Of a DNA stretch of 33,404 bases, positions 17,482 to 26,195 are shown one piece after another; positions within the stretch are counted from its first letter, which is position 1, and every line of letters begins with the position of its first letter. Below the pieces are notes generated by a model. It made no database searches. It saw only the letters and a program-made list of their open reading frames with translations, and was not told the origin of the DNA. The stretch is from an uncultured Clostridium sp. (GTDB taxonomy: Bacteria; Bacillota_I; Bacilli_A; Acholeplasmatales; Anaeroplasmataceae). The stretch is from contig CAMEKY010000003.1 in the NCBI GenBank assembly GCA_945921565.1, forward strand, positions 1 to 33,404, read 5' to 3'. Position numbers and translations under genes: made by a program.

Positions 17482-20304
17482 ATGCTTATGAATAAATTAG
17501 TAATTAAAGGTGCAAGAGAAAATAATTTAAAGAATATTGATATTGAATTGCCTAAAAATAAGCTTGTTGTATTAACAGGTTTATCAGGATCGGGAAAATC
17601 TAGCTTGGCATTTGATACTATTTTTCAAGAAGGAGAAAGAAGATTTATTGAATCATTATCTCCTTATGCTCGTCAATTCCTTGGCGGAAGTGAAAAGCCT
17701 GATGTTGATTCTATCGATGGACTTTCTCCAGCAATATCAATTGATCAAAAATCAACAAGTAAGAATCCTCGTTCAACTGTAGGTACAGTGACCGAAATTT
17801 ATGATTTTTTGCGTTTGTTATATGCAAGAATAGGGGTACCATATTGTCCAAATCATAACATTCCTATTGCGGGTGAAACGAAAGAGGAAATGCTTAAAAA
17901 GGTTTTAAGTCTTCCTGAGGGATCAAAGGTTTGGGTTTTGTCTCCGGTTATTATGCATTCAAAAGGAGAGCACAAGCCTATTTTTGAGAAGTATTTGAAG
18001 GAAGGCTTTGTGCGTGCAAGAGTTGATGGAGAAATAATAGATATAGAATCTGCTCCTGTGCTTGATAAGAATAAAATGCATGACATAGATATCGTTGTAT
18101 CTCGTTTTGTGATTAAAGAAGGTGTAAGACAACGAGCTATTGAGGCTTTAGAGGTAGCCTTAAAGTTTTCTGATGGTTATTGTAGAATTTTATATGATGA
18201 TAAGGAAATGTTTTTGTCAGAGCACTATGCATGCAAGGAATGTGGCTTTACAATGCCAAAAATAGAGCCTCGCCTTTTCTCATTTAACTCACCTCTTGGT
18301 GCTTGTCCAGAATGTAATGGACTAGGACATCGATTGGAGGTATCGGAGGATTTAGTTATAGACCCGGAAAAATCTTTAGAAAATGGAGCTATAATTCCAT
18401 ATAAGAATCAAGAGAAGGATAATTTAACCAATCTTGAGCTTATTCAAACATGCAATCATTATAAAATCGATATGAAAAAGAAATTTGTTGACTTGTCAAA
18501 AAAAGAACAACAAATCATTTTATATGGATCCCCAGATAAAATTTCATTTAAAATGAAATCCTCAAGTGGTAGGAATCATGATAAGGTCGATTATTATGAA
18601 GGCGTTATTTCTAACTTTAGACGTCGTTATTTAGAAACAAATTCCGATTGGATTCGTGATTGGATTGAGGGATATATGGTTGAGCGTGAGTGCCAAACAT
18701 GTCATGGAAAGCGTCTAAATCAAGCCGTACTTTCCATTAGAATTGCGGATAAATCAATTGATGATTTATGTCAAATGTCAATTCAAGATTTGTATGACTT
18801 TTTAGATAACCTTACTCTTTCCAATGAGGCTATGCAAATTGGCCGTCAATGTATCAAAGAGGTTAAGGATAGACTTAGATTCTTAAAGAATGTGGGACTT
18901 GAATATTTAACGCTTGCGCGTGGTGCAGATACATTATCTGGTGGAGAGGCTCAAAGAATTAGACTTGCAACTCAAATTGGCTCTCAGCTAACTGGTGTAT
19001 TATATGTTCTTGATGAGCCTTCAATTGGACTTCATCAACGTGATAATCAACGTTTAATTGATACAATGAAGGAAATGAGAGATTTAGGAAATACTTTAAT
19101 TGTTGTAGAGCATGATAGTGATACAATGCTACAGGCTGATTATTTAGTGGATATTGGACCTGGTGCTGGTGCACACGGTGGTGAGGTTGTAGCTGCTGGT
19201 ACACCAGAGGAGGTAATGGCAAATGATAATAGTATTACTGGCAAATATTTATCAGGAAAATTAAAAATAGATGTACCTACTGAAAGAAAAAAAGGAAATG
19301 GAAAATTCTTAGAGATTAAAGGAGCAGAATGCCACAATTTAAAAAAAGTAAATGTTAAGATGCCCCTAGGTACTCTTACCTTGGTAACTGGTGTATCTGG
19401 TTCTGGTAAATCAACATTAGTGAATGAGGTTTTATATAAAAATATATATGTAAAGCTATATAAAGCAAAGAAGGTTTATCCAGGTAAATGTAGGGAGATT
19501 AAAGGTCTTGAGAATATTGAGAGAGTAATTCAAATATCTCAAGCACCGATTGGTCGTACTCCAAGATCAAATCCTGCAACATATACAGGCGTATTTGATG
19601 ATATAAGGGAATTATTTGCTCAAACAAATACTGCTAAGATGCGTGGATATGATAAGGGCAGATTTTCATTTAATGTTAAGGGTGGAAGATGTGAATCATG
19701 TTGTGGTGATGGTGTAAAACGTATCTCGATGCAGTTCCTTCCTGATGTATATGTCCCATGTGAGGCTTGTGGTGGTACACGTTATAACAGCGAGACACTT
19801 GATTGTACATTTAAAGGAAAAAACATTGCAGAGGTTTTAGATATGACAGTTGAGGAAGCCTATGAATTTTTTGATTCGATTCCTAAAATCAAATCGAAAC
19901 TTGAAACAATGTTACTTGTAGGACTTGGATATATTAAGCTTGGTCAGTCATCTACAACATTATCTGGGGGAGAAGCTCAGCGTGTTAAGCTTTCATACGA
20001 GCTTCATTCTAAGATAACAGATAAAACATTATATATTTTAGATGAGCCAACAACTGGGCTTCATATTGATGATATCAAGAGGCTTATGAATGTTATTACA
20101 AAAATGCGTGATCAAGGGGCAAGTATTATAATCATTGAGCATAATTTAGATGTTATAAAGCTTGCGGATTATATTATTGATTTAGGACCTGAAGGTGGAG
20201 ATAAGGGTGGAGAAGTTGTCTTTGCAGGTACACCAGAGGGACTAGTTAAATGCGAAAATTCTTGGACGGGTAAGTATTTGAAGGATTATTTGAAAAAAAT
20301 GTAA
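17482..20304 (+). CDS. uvrA: Excinuclease ABC subunit A
   Basis: This 940-residue damage-recognition ATPase of nucleotide excision repair dimerises and loads UvrB. Domain 1 has Walker A GLSGSGKS (33-40), zinc module CKEC and CPEC, and signature LSGGEAQRIRLATQIGS. Domain 2 has GVSGSGKST, the second zinc module (CESC and CEACGGTRYN around FLPDVYVP) and signature LSGGEAQRVKLSYELHS. Both Walker B motifs (LYVLDEPSIGLHQRD and LYILDEPTTGLHIDD) are intact. AGGAG lies 6 bases before the ATG at 17482; a second in-frame ATG at 17488 is less well placed. uvrB, often its upstream partner, is absent here and ligA takes that position. Confidence 0.97.
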   Translation: MLMNKLVIKGARENNLKNIDIELPKNKLVVLTGLSGSGKSSLAFDTIFQEGERRFIESLSPYARQFLGGSEKPDVDSIDGLSPAISIDQKSTSKNPRSTVGTVTEIYDFLRLLYARIGVPYCPNHNIPIAGETKEEMLKKVLSLPEGSKVWVLSPVIMHSKGEHKPIFEKYLKEGFVRARVDGEIIDIESAPVLDKNKMHDIDIVVSRFVIKEGVRQRAIEALEVALKFSDGYCRILYDDKEMFLSEHYACKECGFTMPKIEPRLFSFNSPLGACPECNGLGHRLEVSEDLVIDPEKSLENGAIIPYKNQEKDNLTNLELIQTCNHYKIDMKKKFVDLSKKEQQIILYGSPDKISFKMKSSSGRNHDKVDYYEGVISNFRRRYLETNSDWIRDWIEGYMVERECQTCHGKRLNQAVLSIRIADKSIDDLCQMSIQDLYDFLDNLTLSNEAMQIGRQCIKEVKDRLRFLKNVGLEYLTLARGADTLSGGEAQRIRLATQIGSQLTGVLYVLDEPSIGLHQRDNQRLIDTMKEMRDLGNTLIVVEHDSDTMLQADYLVDIGPGAGAHGGEVVAAGTPEEVMANDNSITGKYLSGKLKIDVPTERKKGNGKFLEIKGAECHNLKKVNVKMPLGTLTLVTGVSGSGKSTLVNEVLYKNIYVKLYKAKKVYPGKCREIKGLENIERVIQISQAPIGRTPRSNPATYTGVFDDIRELFAQTNTAKMRGYDKGRFSFNVKGGRCESCCGDGVKRISMQFLPDVYVPCEACGGTRYNSETLDCTFKGKNIAEVLDMTVEEAYEFFDSIPKIKSKLETMLLVGLGYIKLGQSSTTLSGGEAQRVKLSYELHSKITDKTLYILDEPTTGLHIDDIKRLMNVITKMRDQGASIIIIEHNLDVIKLADYIIDLGPEGGDKGGEVVFAGTPEGLVKCENSWTGKYLKDYLKKM

Positions 20305-20318
20305 AATAATGCGATTTT

Positions 20319-20343
20319 TTATAAATTTGAATTCTATTTATAA
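20319..20343 (+). terminator. AT-only hairpin after uvrA
   Basis: TTATAAAT (20319-20326) pairs with ATTTATAA (20336-20343). It has no GC pair and no T run after it, so it is at best a weak terminator. Confidence 0.3.
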
Positions 20344-20351
20344 TCAATATG

Positions 20352-20377
20352 TGCTATACTTATAGTATAAGAGGAGG
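20352..20377 (+). promoter_or_regulatory. Extended -10 and SD of the 77-residue membrane protein
   Basis: TGC-TATACT (-10 at 20355-20360) is followed by GAGGAGG at 20371-20377, 8 bases before the ATG. Confidence 0.5.
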
Positions 20378-20385
20378 ATAAAGAA

Positions 20386-20619
20386 ATGAAAGATTTAGTA
20401 AAAGCAATTGAAGGACTACCTATGATTGTTAAGTTTATTTTAAACTTATTTTGGGGTATTTTAGGTAACCTATATCGTTTAGCTCGTTCTATTGCAAAGA
20501 ATAATCTAGTTGGTATTGTACTTGCTATTGTATTAATTATTTGTGGTGGATTCTTTGTGCTATGGATTCTAGACTTAATTTTTATCTTATTAGGTAAAGA
20601 GATTTGGTGGATTGATTAA
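20386..20619 (+). CDS. Small conserved-looking membrane protein, 77 aa
   Basis: The product has an N-terminal amphipathic segment (MKDLVKAIEGLPMIVKFILNLFWGILGNLYRLARSIAKNN) followed by one strong hydrophobic helix (LVGIVLAIVLIICGGFFVLWILDLIFILL) and a short end KEIWWID. The first half may form a second, interfacial helix. It has its own promoter, an excellent SD and its own terminator, so it is a stand-alone, probably well-expressed gene. I have the impression that similar small proteins occur in Firmicutes, but I know no function. Confidence 0.72.
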   Translation: MKDLVKAIEGLPMIVKFILNLFWGILGNLYRLARSIAKNNLVGIVLAIVLIICGGFFVLWILDLIFILLGKEIWWID

Positions 20620-20625
20620 TTAAGG

Positions 20626-20650
20626 AAGGCTTAGAAAACTAGGCCTTTTT
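20626..20650 (+). terminator. Terminator after the small membrane protein
   Basis: AAGGCTTAG (20626-20634) pairs with CTAGGCCTT (20639-20647), with one T-G pair and an AAAA loop, followed by T residues. Confidence 0.85.
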
Positions 20651-20671
20651 ATTTTATATTTTAAACAAATA

Positions 20672-20697
20672 TGCTACAATTGTAACAAGATGGTGAT
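20672..20697 (+). promoter_or_regulatory. glpK promoter and SD with short leader
   Basis: An extended -10 TGC-TACAAT (20675-20680) lies inside the 10-bp palindrome TACAATTGTA (20675-20684). GGTGAT (20692-20697) precedes the ATG at 20701 by only 3 bases. Confidence 0.45.
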
Positions 20698-20700
20698 TAT

Positions 20701-22185
20701 ATGAAAAAATATATTTTAACAATTGATCAAGGTACTACATCAACAAGAGCAATTCTTTTTGATAAAATGGCTAATACTATAGGAATGTATCAAATGGAGT
20801 TTACCCAAATATGCCAAAAAAGTGGATATGTTGAGCATAACGCAGATGAAATTTATGAAACAGTTTTGGAGTGTATAAAAAATGTGATTAATAATGCACA
20901 TATAAATGTAACTGAGATAGATTCTATTGCAATTACTAATCAACGAGAGACTACCGTTATGTTTGATAAGGCTGGAGTACCGCTTGCAAATGCAATTTGC
21001 TGGCAATCTCGTCAAAGTCAAGATATTTGTGAGGAACTAATAAATAAGGGATATGAGGATATTATTTATAATAAAACAGGGCTTCATATAAATCCGTATT
21101 TTTCGGCATCAAAGATTATGTATCTTTTAAAAAATAATAAATTCGTAAGAGATAAATATGACAAGGATGATGCGCTCTTTGGGACAATTGATACATATAT
21201 TTTATATCGATTAACAAATGGAAGGTCATTTATGACTGATGCGACAAATGCATCAAGAACAATGCTATATAATATTTATACTAATGATTATGATGATGAG
21301 CTTTTAGATATTTACGGAATAAAAAGAAGTATTTTACCTACGGTTATGAATTCATCAGATGATTTTGGCTATACAACAATAAATGGAGAGAATATTAAAA
21401 TATGTGCAATGATTGGAGATCAACAAGCCTCACTATTTGGACATTGTGCATTTAATGAAGGAGATATTAAGAACACATATGGCACTGGTTGCTTTATGCT
21501 ACTTAATACAGGTGTAAATCCTGTGAAATCTCAAAAGGGATTGTTAACGACCATTGCCTCAAAAATTAATGGTGAGGTTACTTATGCTTTAGAGGGCTCA
21601 GTATTTATTGCCGGTGCGGCTATAAAGTGGTTACGTGATTCTTTAAAAATCATAAATGAATCAAAGGAAACATGCGATAGAGCATTTAAATCAAAAAATG
21701 ATGATTTAGTTTTAGTTCCAGCATTTGTTGGGATGGGAACACCATATTGGGATAATGATGTAAGAGGTGCGATGTTTGGCCTTACACTAGATACAAATCA
21801 AGATGATATAGTAAAAGCTACATTAGAATCAATTGCATATGAGTCGTTAGACGTTTTTGAGGTAATGGCTAAGGAGGCTCATTTAAATAGCTTATCACTT
21901 TCTGTTGATGGTGGTGCATCCGCAAATGATTATTTGCTTCAGTTTCAATCAGATATTATGCAAAGTGTTATAAAGCGTCCTCGTCAGGTAGAAACGACGG
22001 CTCTTGGAGCTTGCTTCATGGCAGGGCTTTATACAGGATTCTTTAAAGATTACGATGAGCTTAAAAAGCTAAATCAAACACAAAAGATGTTCTATCCTAT
22101 TTTATCTAATGCTGAGGTTAAGGCAAAATATGATAGATGGAAGCTTGCGGTTGAAGCTTGTAGAGTATTTAAGCCTAATAACTAG
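20701..22185 (+). CDS. glpK: Glycerol kinase
   Basis: This 494-residue cytosolic FGGY-family enzyme phosphorylates glycerol to glycerol 3-phosphate for lipid synthesis or catabolism. Motifs: TIDQGTTSTRAILFD (phosphate 1), CWQSRQSQDI, TDATNASRTMLYNIYT, IGDQQASLFGHCAF, NTYGTGCFMLLNTG, VPAFVGMGTPYWDNDVRGAMFGLT and TALGACFMAGLYTGFF. Length is normal. The segment before the IGDQQ motif (SSDDFGYTTINGENIKICAM) has no His. In characterised Firmicutes enzymes a His here is phosphorylated by the PTS (HPr), so that control may be missing. No glpF or glpO/glpD gene is adjacent. The stop is TAG with no clear terminator. Confidence 0.95.
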   Translation: MKKYILTIDQGTTSTRAILFDKMANTIGMYQMEFTQICQKSGYVEHNADEIYETVLECIKNVINNAHINVTEIDSIAITNQRETTVMFDKAGVPLANAICWQSRQSQDICEELINKGYEDIIYNKTGLHINPYFSASKIMYLLKNNKFVRDKYDKDDALFGTIDTYILYRLTNGRSFMTDATNASRTMLYNIYTNDYDDELLDIYGIKRSILPTVMNSSDDFGYTTINGENIKICAMIGDQQASLFGHCAFNEGDIKNTYGTGCFMLLNTGVNPVKSQKGLLTTIASKINGEVTYALEGSVFIAGAAIKWLRDSLKIINESKETCDRAFKSKNDDLVLVPAFVGMGTPYWDNDVRGAMFGLTLDTNQDDIVKATLESIAYESLDVFEVMAKEAHLNSLSLSVDGGASANDYLLQFQSDIMQSVIKRPRQVETTALGACFMAGLYTGFFKDYDELKKLNQTQKMFYPILSNAEVKAKYDRWKLAVEACRVFKPNN

Positions 22186-22190
22186 AATAT

Positions 22191-22236
22191 CACACTATTA
22201 GTGTGGTATAATATAACAAATGCTTAAAAAAGCGTT
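22191..22236 (+). promoter_or_regulatory. Promoter of the hprK operon with palindrome and leader hairpin
   Basis: The 15-bp palindrome CACACTA-T-TAGTGTG (22191-22205) abuts an extended -10 TGG-TATAAT (22207-22212) and takes the place of the -35 spacer. A second hairpin, AATGCTT (22219-22225) with AAGCGTT (22230-22236), would sit at the very 5' end of the transcript. The palindrome may be an operator for an unidentified regulator. Confidence 0.5.
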
Positions 22237-22250
22237 AGTTAGGATAGTAT

Positions 22251-22814
22251 ATGGGTAAAGTAGAAGATAAAGATGAAATTAGACAAGAACTTGATGAGAA
22301 GCAAAAAAGTGTAGAAGAAAAAAATCGGCAAATTCTTGATGAATTAAACAAAACTGAAACTGAAGATGATGATAATCTTGATATCGAACTTAAAAAAATG
22401 CATGATGCCATTTTAAAGTTTTGTAAGGAACGAACGCTTTTTGATAAGACAATAGGCTTAATTAAGGCGTTTATTAGAGCGTTTATTGCGTCCTATTTAG
22501 CGTATGGTGTCATTTATAATCATATCGAAGTAACAAGACTTAATGCATTATGGATGAATTTGGGTGTTTCGGTTTCGTTTTTAATATTGATTAATTTTGT
22601 ATTTAGATGGGTTGGTAAGATAAATTATAATGCATCATGGCTTTTAACATATGTTGTATTAATTGTTTTAATGTGTGTAATGTCGAATATAGGATGCTTA
22701 TTCGTAGTGGAATCTTTTTTATATGTAGTATTATATTTCTTAATCGAATTAATTGCATATAATTTGCTAGACATACTTATGAATAAGTATTTAATATGGA
22801 AAATTGTGAGGTAG
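22251..22814 (+). CDS. Membrane protein with charged N-terminal coiled coil, unknown
   Basis: This 187-residue protein has a highly charged N-terminal 60 residues (many Glu, Lys, Asp, e.g. ELDEKQKSVEEKNRQILDELN) that look like a cytoplasmic coiled coil. Four hydrophobic segments follow (about 72-90, 98-117, 125-145 and 148-172). No catalytic motif or family is recognised. AGGAT precedes the ATG, and hprK begins 4 bases after the stop, so it is the first gene of the hprK operon. Its position suggests a link to the cell envelope or to carbon control, but nothing in the sequence proves it. Confidence 0.75.
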   Translation: MGKVEDKDEIRQELDEKQKSVEEKNRQILDELNKTETEDDDNLDIELKKMHDAILKFCKERTLFDKTIGLIKAFIRAFIASYLAYGVIYNHIEVTRLNALWMNLGVSVSFLILINFVFRWVGKINYNASWLLTYVVLIVLMCVMSNIGCLFVVESFLYVVLYFLIELIAYNLLDILMNKYLIWKIVR

Positions 22815-22818
22815 TGTT

Positions 22819-23748
22819 ATGTCAATAAAGGTAAAAAAAATTGTAAAAGATATTAATCTTGATGTATTAGCTGGCGAGGAAGGCTTAGTAAATGAAATTG
22901 CTGATCAAAACGTTGAGCGTCCAGGATTGGAATTTGCTGGATTTTATGACTTTTTTCAACCAGGTAGAGTAAATCTAATTGGTAGTAAGGAAATATCATT
23001 TTTGGATAAATTAGATGAAGAGGTTGCCAAAACTCGCGTTAGATATATATTTATGCAACAACCTCCATGTATTATTTGTTCAAAAAATGTAAATCTACCT
23101 CAGTTTTTTATGGACTTTGGTAATGAGTTTAAAATCCCAGTTTTAAAGTCAGAGTTAAGAACTACTGCAATTTCATCAAAGCTATATAATTATTTACAGG
23201 ATTCTTTAGCCGAAAGACAAACTATTCATGGTGTATTGATGGATATAAACGGAATGGGTACACTTATTATGGGTAAAAGTGGAATTGGTAAGTCAGAAAC
23301 AGCTCTTGAATTAATTCGTAGGGGGCATCAGCTTATATCAGATGATCGCGTAGATGTATTTGAGTCAGAGCCTGGATCACTAATCGGTACAGCACCTAAA
23401 ATCCTTGAGCGTTATATTGAAATAAGAGGAATTGGTATTGTAGATGTTGTTAGATTGTTTGGAGCTGGTGCGTTTAGAGAATCAAAAAAGATAAAGCTAG
23501 TTGTTGAACTAGAAAAGTGGGAGGACGGGAAGTACTATGACCGTTTAGGTCTTGAAACTCAAACAGCCAAGTATTTTAATACTGAAATACCTAAGGTTGT
23601 TATTCCGGTTCTTGCTGGTAGAAATACGGCTCTTTTAGTTGAAAGTGCAGCATTAAATGAGAAGCTTAAGTATTTTGGTATAAATTCTGCCCGTGAATTT
23701 ACTGATGCAGTTAATTCACTTGCTAGAGGCGAAGGAGATGATGAATAA
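22819..23748 (+). CDS. hprK: HPr kinase/phosphorylase
   Basis: This 309-residue bifunctional enzyme phosphorylates HPr on a Ser using ATP or PPi, and removes that phosphate with inorganic phosphate, releasing PPi. It is the sensor for CcpA-dependent catabolite control. Walker A is GKSGIGKS (152-159), followed by LISDDRVDVFE. The conserved His137 is in IHGVLMDI, and the HprK signature is ERYIEIRGIGIVDVVRLFGAGAFR. Length is normal. GAGGTAGTG precedes the ATG. The TAA stop overlaps the next ATG by one base (TAATG), so translation is coupled to the Lgt-PpaX fusion. The cre-like sites in this window fit a working HprK/CcpA circuit. Confidence 0.95.
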   Translation: MSIKVKKIVKDINLDVLAGEEGLVNEIADQNVERPGLEFAGFYDFFQPGRVNLIGSKEISFLDKLDEEVAKTRVRYIFMQQPPCIICSKNVNLPQFFMDFGNEFKIPVLKSELRTTAISSKLYNYLQDSLAERQTIHGVLMDINGMGTLIMGKSGIGKSETALELIRRGHQLISDDRVDVFESEPGSLIGTAPKILERYIEIRGIGIVDVVRLFGAGAFRESKKIKLVVELEKWEDGKYYDRLGLETQTAKYFNTEIPKVVIPVLAGRNTALLVESAALNEKLKYFGINSAREFTDAVNSLARGEGDDE

Positions 23749-25217
23749 TGTTCTTATTTGAAGCGGGATTATCGCTATTTGGAATAAGGCTATATGCTAT
23801 ATGTATCCTTACGGGAATCATCGTTGGTGTAATTATGATGATAAGAGAAGGGAAAAAGCTAGGAATATATTCAGATTTTATCTATTATGGTGTGATTTTA
23901 GCAGTTCCACTTGCAATTGTTGGAGCTCGTTTGTGGTATATATTATTTAATCTAGATGAGGATTGGCCTTTTTCTAAAATAATAGGACTTGAGGGAGGAC
24001 TTTCGGGTCTTGCCATTCAGGGTGGAATAATCGTAGCGATTATTGTTGTATATTTTTGGTCAAAAAAGAAAAAGATATCATTTTATAAGGTTATTGACGT
24101 GATTGCACCAGCATTATTAATATCTCAGGTGTTTGGTAGATGGGGAAATTTCTTTAATAAGGAGCTATATGGCCCTGTTATTCAAAATGTCGATTTATTT
24201 CAAACGTTATTACCTAGATTTATAACTGATAATATGTATATTGCCGGAGCATATCGTCATCCAACATTCTTATATGAGGGTATGCTAAACCTATTAGGAG
24301 CTATTATATTAATAGTTTTAAGAAGGAAATATAAGAAGCTTGAGTCTGGTGATTTAATGGGTGGATATTTAATTTGGTATGGTGTTGTAAGAATTATTAC
24401 AGAATCATTAAGAGCTAAATCAGGTGCTAATGAGGTATTAATGCTAGGTGGAGTCAAGGTTTCGATTTTAGTAAGTTGTGTATTTATTGCTTGTGGAGTT
24501 GCATTCTTGATTGCTAAGCGTTTTGTTGGACCAAGAATTAAATATCAAGATATTATAAATAAGGTTATGGAGGATAAAATTGATACAGTATTATTTGATT
24601 TAGATGGTACTCTTTTAAATACGAAAAGATTAATTGATCAATCATTTATTCATACATTTGAGAAATTTTATCCAGAAAAAAGATTAACAGATGAAGAACT
24701 TGATTCTTTCTTTGGACCAACACTTTACGAAACATTTTCTCGTTATTCAAGTGATGAGATAAAAATTAAAGAAATGATGGATTATTACAAAGAGTATAAT
24801 ATAGAGCATCATAATACAGATTATGTTGAAATGTATGATGGAGCTAAGGATACATTAAAATTCTTAAAAAAGAAGGGATATAAGCTTGGTATTGTTTCAT
24901 CAAAGAGGAAAGAAATAATTATTCTGGGATTAGATTTGTTTGGTTTAACTGAATTTTTTGATGTAATTATTGGTGGAGATGATGTGGATTCACCAAAGCC
25001 TGCTCCTGAGGGGATTTATAAGGCTATTGACATTTTAAAGCCAAAGCGTAATGTTTTATATGTTGGAGATAATCCATCAGATATTCAAGCTGGCATTAAT
25101 GCGAATGTTAAAACCTGTGATGTTATGTATTCTTCTAAATTTGAAGAATGTGAAAAACTTAATCCAACGTATTGCATAAGCAATTTATCAGGGTTAATTA
25201 AAATTTTGGTTGAATAA
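23748..25217 (+). CDS. lgt-ppaX: Fusion of prolipoprotein diacylglyceryl transferase (Lgt) and pyrophosphatase PpaX
   Basis: This single 489-codon frame contains two complete enzymes. Residues 1-273 are Lgt, a seven-helix membrane enzyme that adds diacylglyceryl to the lipobox Cys of prolipoproteins: GARLWYILFN, the signature GRWGNFFNKELYG (130-142), HPTFLYEG and the C-terminal RIITESLR. Residues 274-489 are a HAD-family PpaX: DLDGT with nucleophile D284 and D286, GIVSSK (motif II), PKPAPEG (motif III Lys) and GDNPSD (motif IV). The second part starts MEDKIDTVLFDLDGTLL and is 216 residues long, the length I recall for B. subtilis PpaX. In B. subtilis hprK, lgt and ppaX are neighbours; here the lgt stop is gone. 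An internal ATG at 24567 has only AAGG two bases upstream, a poor site, so the fusion is probably the main product. The Lgt C-terminus faces the cytoplasm, so PpaX would be tethered there. Confidence 0.92.
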   Translation: MFLFEAGLSLFGIRLYAICILTGIIVGVIMMIREGKKLGIYSDFIYYGVILAVPLAIVGARLWYILFNLDEDWPFSKIIGLEGGLSGLAIQGGIIVAIIVVYFWSKKKKISFYKVIDVIAPALLISQVFGRWGNFFNKELYGPVIQNVDLFQTLLPRFITDNMYIAGAYRHPTFLYEGMLNLLGAIILIVLRRKYKKLESGDLMGGYLIWYGVVRIITESLRAKSGANEVLMLGGVKVSILVSCVFIACGVAFLIAKRFVGPRIKYQDIINKVMEDKIDTVLFDLDGTLLNTKRLIDQSFIHTFEKFYPEKRLTDEELDSFFGPTLYETFSRYSSDEIKIKEMMDYYKEYNIEHHNTDYVEMYDGAKDTLKFLKKKGYKLGIVSSKRKEIIILGLDLFGLTEFFDVIIGGDDVDSPKPAPEGIYKAIDILKPKRNVLYVGDNPSDIQAGINANVKTCDVMYSSKFEECEKLNPTYCISNLSGLIKILVE

Positions 25218-25241
25218 ATCCTAATATAAGGAGGAGATATA

Positions 25242-26195
25242 ATGTCTTTTGCATCCTATTGTAAGGACGAATCTTCAGTTATTAAAGGTCTAAAGCCGCA
25301 TTGTCAAAAGGCTGAGCTTGAGGCTTTAATTAGGTTAAATGGAGAAATAGTAATTAGGAATGGCAAGTTAATGATTAACTTTTCATCAACTAATTCCCAT
25401 GTAGCTTCATGCTTTATGAAGCTTTCTAAGGATTTATATGGTGCAACAACAACGCTTGTTACAAAGGAAATTGAACGATTTGACAAAAAACAAGTATATG
25501 AGGTTACAATTGAATCTTTAGCAGATGATATTGTTAAGGATATGGATTTGTTTAATGATTCATCAAAGAATCATGCATTATATGAATCGAAGGAGTGCTG
25601 TCAAAAAAGTTATTTAAGGGGTGCATTTATGGCTAGAGGGTCAGTAAATGACCCTGCAAAAAGTGATTATCATTTAGAGATAGCGACAAGATCTAATGAT
25701 GAAGCCATTTATATACAGCATTTGATGAATTTATATGATTTAAACGCTAAGCTTTCTAAAAGAAGAAATGATTTAATAATTTATATAAAAGAGGTTTCAA
25801 AAATTGCTGATTTTTTGAGAATTATTGGAATTTCACAAATGGTTTTTAAGTTTGAGGAAATTCAAATTCAAAGAGAATTTAAAAATGATTTAAATCGAAA
25901 GGTTAATAGCGAAATTGCCAATGAAATAAAAACGCTAAGTGCAGCAAAGGCACAGCTTTTAAACATTCAATATCTTGAGTATAATTATCCGCTTGAAAAG
26001 ATGGACCCAAAAATTCTTTTAATAATGAAGGTCAGAAAGGATAATCCAGAGGCGTCATTTAAGGAATTATTAGACATATTGAATAATTATTATGGTGAAA
26101 AAATAACAAAGTCGGGTTTAAACCATAGATTTATAAAAATTAAGGAAATGGTTGAGGAACTTAAGACACAAAAAAAGAGAGGCTACGAAGAGTAA
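25242..26195 (+). CDS. whiA: DNA-binding protein WhiA
   Basis: This 317-residue protein combines a degenerate LAGLIDADG homing-endonuclease fold with a C-terminal helix-turn-helix. N-terminal marks: SFASYCKDE and KAELEALIRLNGEI. Middle marks: CCQKSYLRGAFMARGSVNDPAKSDYHLEI and FLRIIGIS. The C-terminal HTH region is ASFKELLDILNNYYGEKITKSGLNHRFIKI. In Firmicutes WhiA affects cell division and chromosome segregation. It normally sits in the rapZ-yvcK-whiA cluster; here it follows the Lgt-PpaX gene by 24 bases, with AAGGAGG before the ATG. The stop lies within a bidirectional hairpin. Confidence 0.93.
   Translation: MSFASYCKDESSVIKGLKPHCQKAELEALIRLNGEIVIRNGKLMINFSSTNSHVASCFMKLSKDLYGATTTLVTKEIERFDKKQVYEVTIESLADDIVKDMDLFNDSSKNHALYESKECCQKSYLRGAFMARGSVNDPAKSDYHLEIATRSNDEAIYIQHLMNLYDLNAKLSKRRNDLIIYIKEVSKIADFLRIIGISQMVFKFEEIQIQREFKNDLNRKVNSEIANEIKTLSAAKAQLLNIQYLEYNYPLEKMDPKILLIMKVRKDNPEASFKELLDILNNYYGEKITKSGLNHRFIKIKEMVEELKTQKKRGYEE

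Noticed and set aside
24567-25217. Separate ppaX gene starting at the internal ATG
   Set aside because: There is no stop codon between the two parts, and the upstream AAGG is only two bases from the ATG. Kept as a possible minor product, not as a separate gene.
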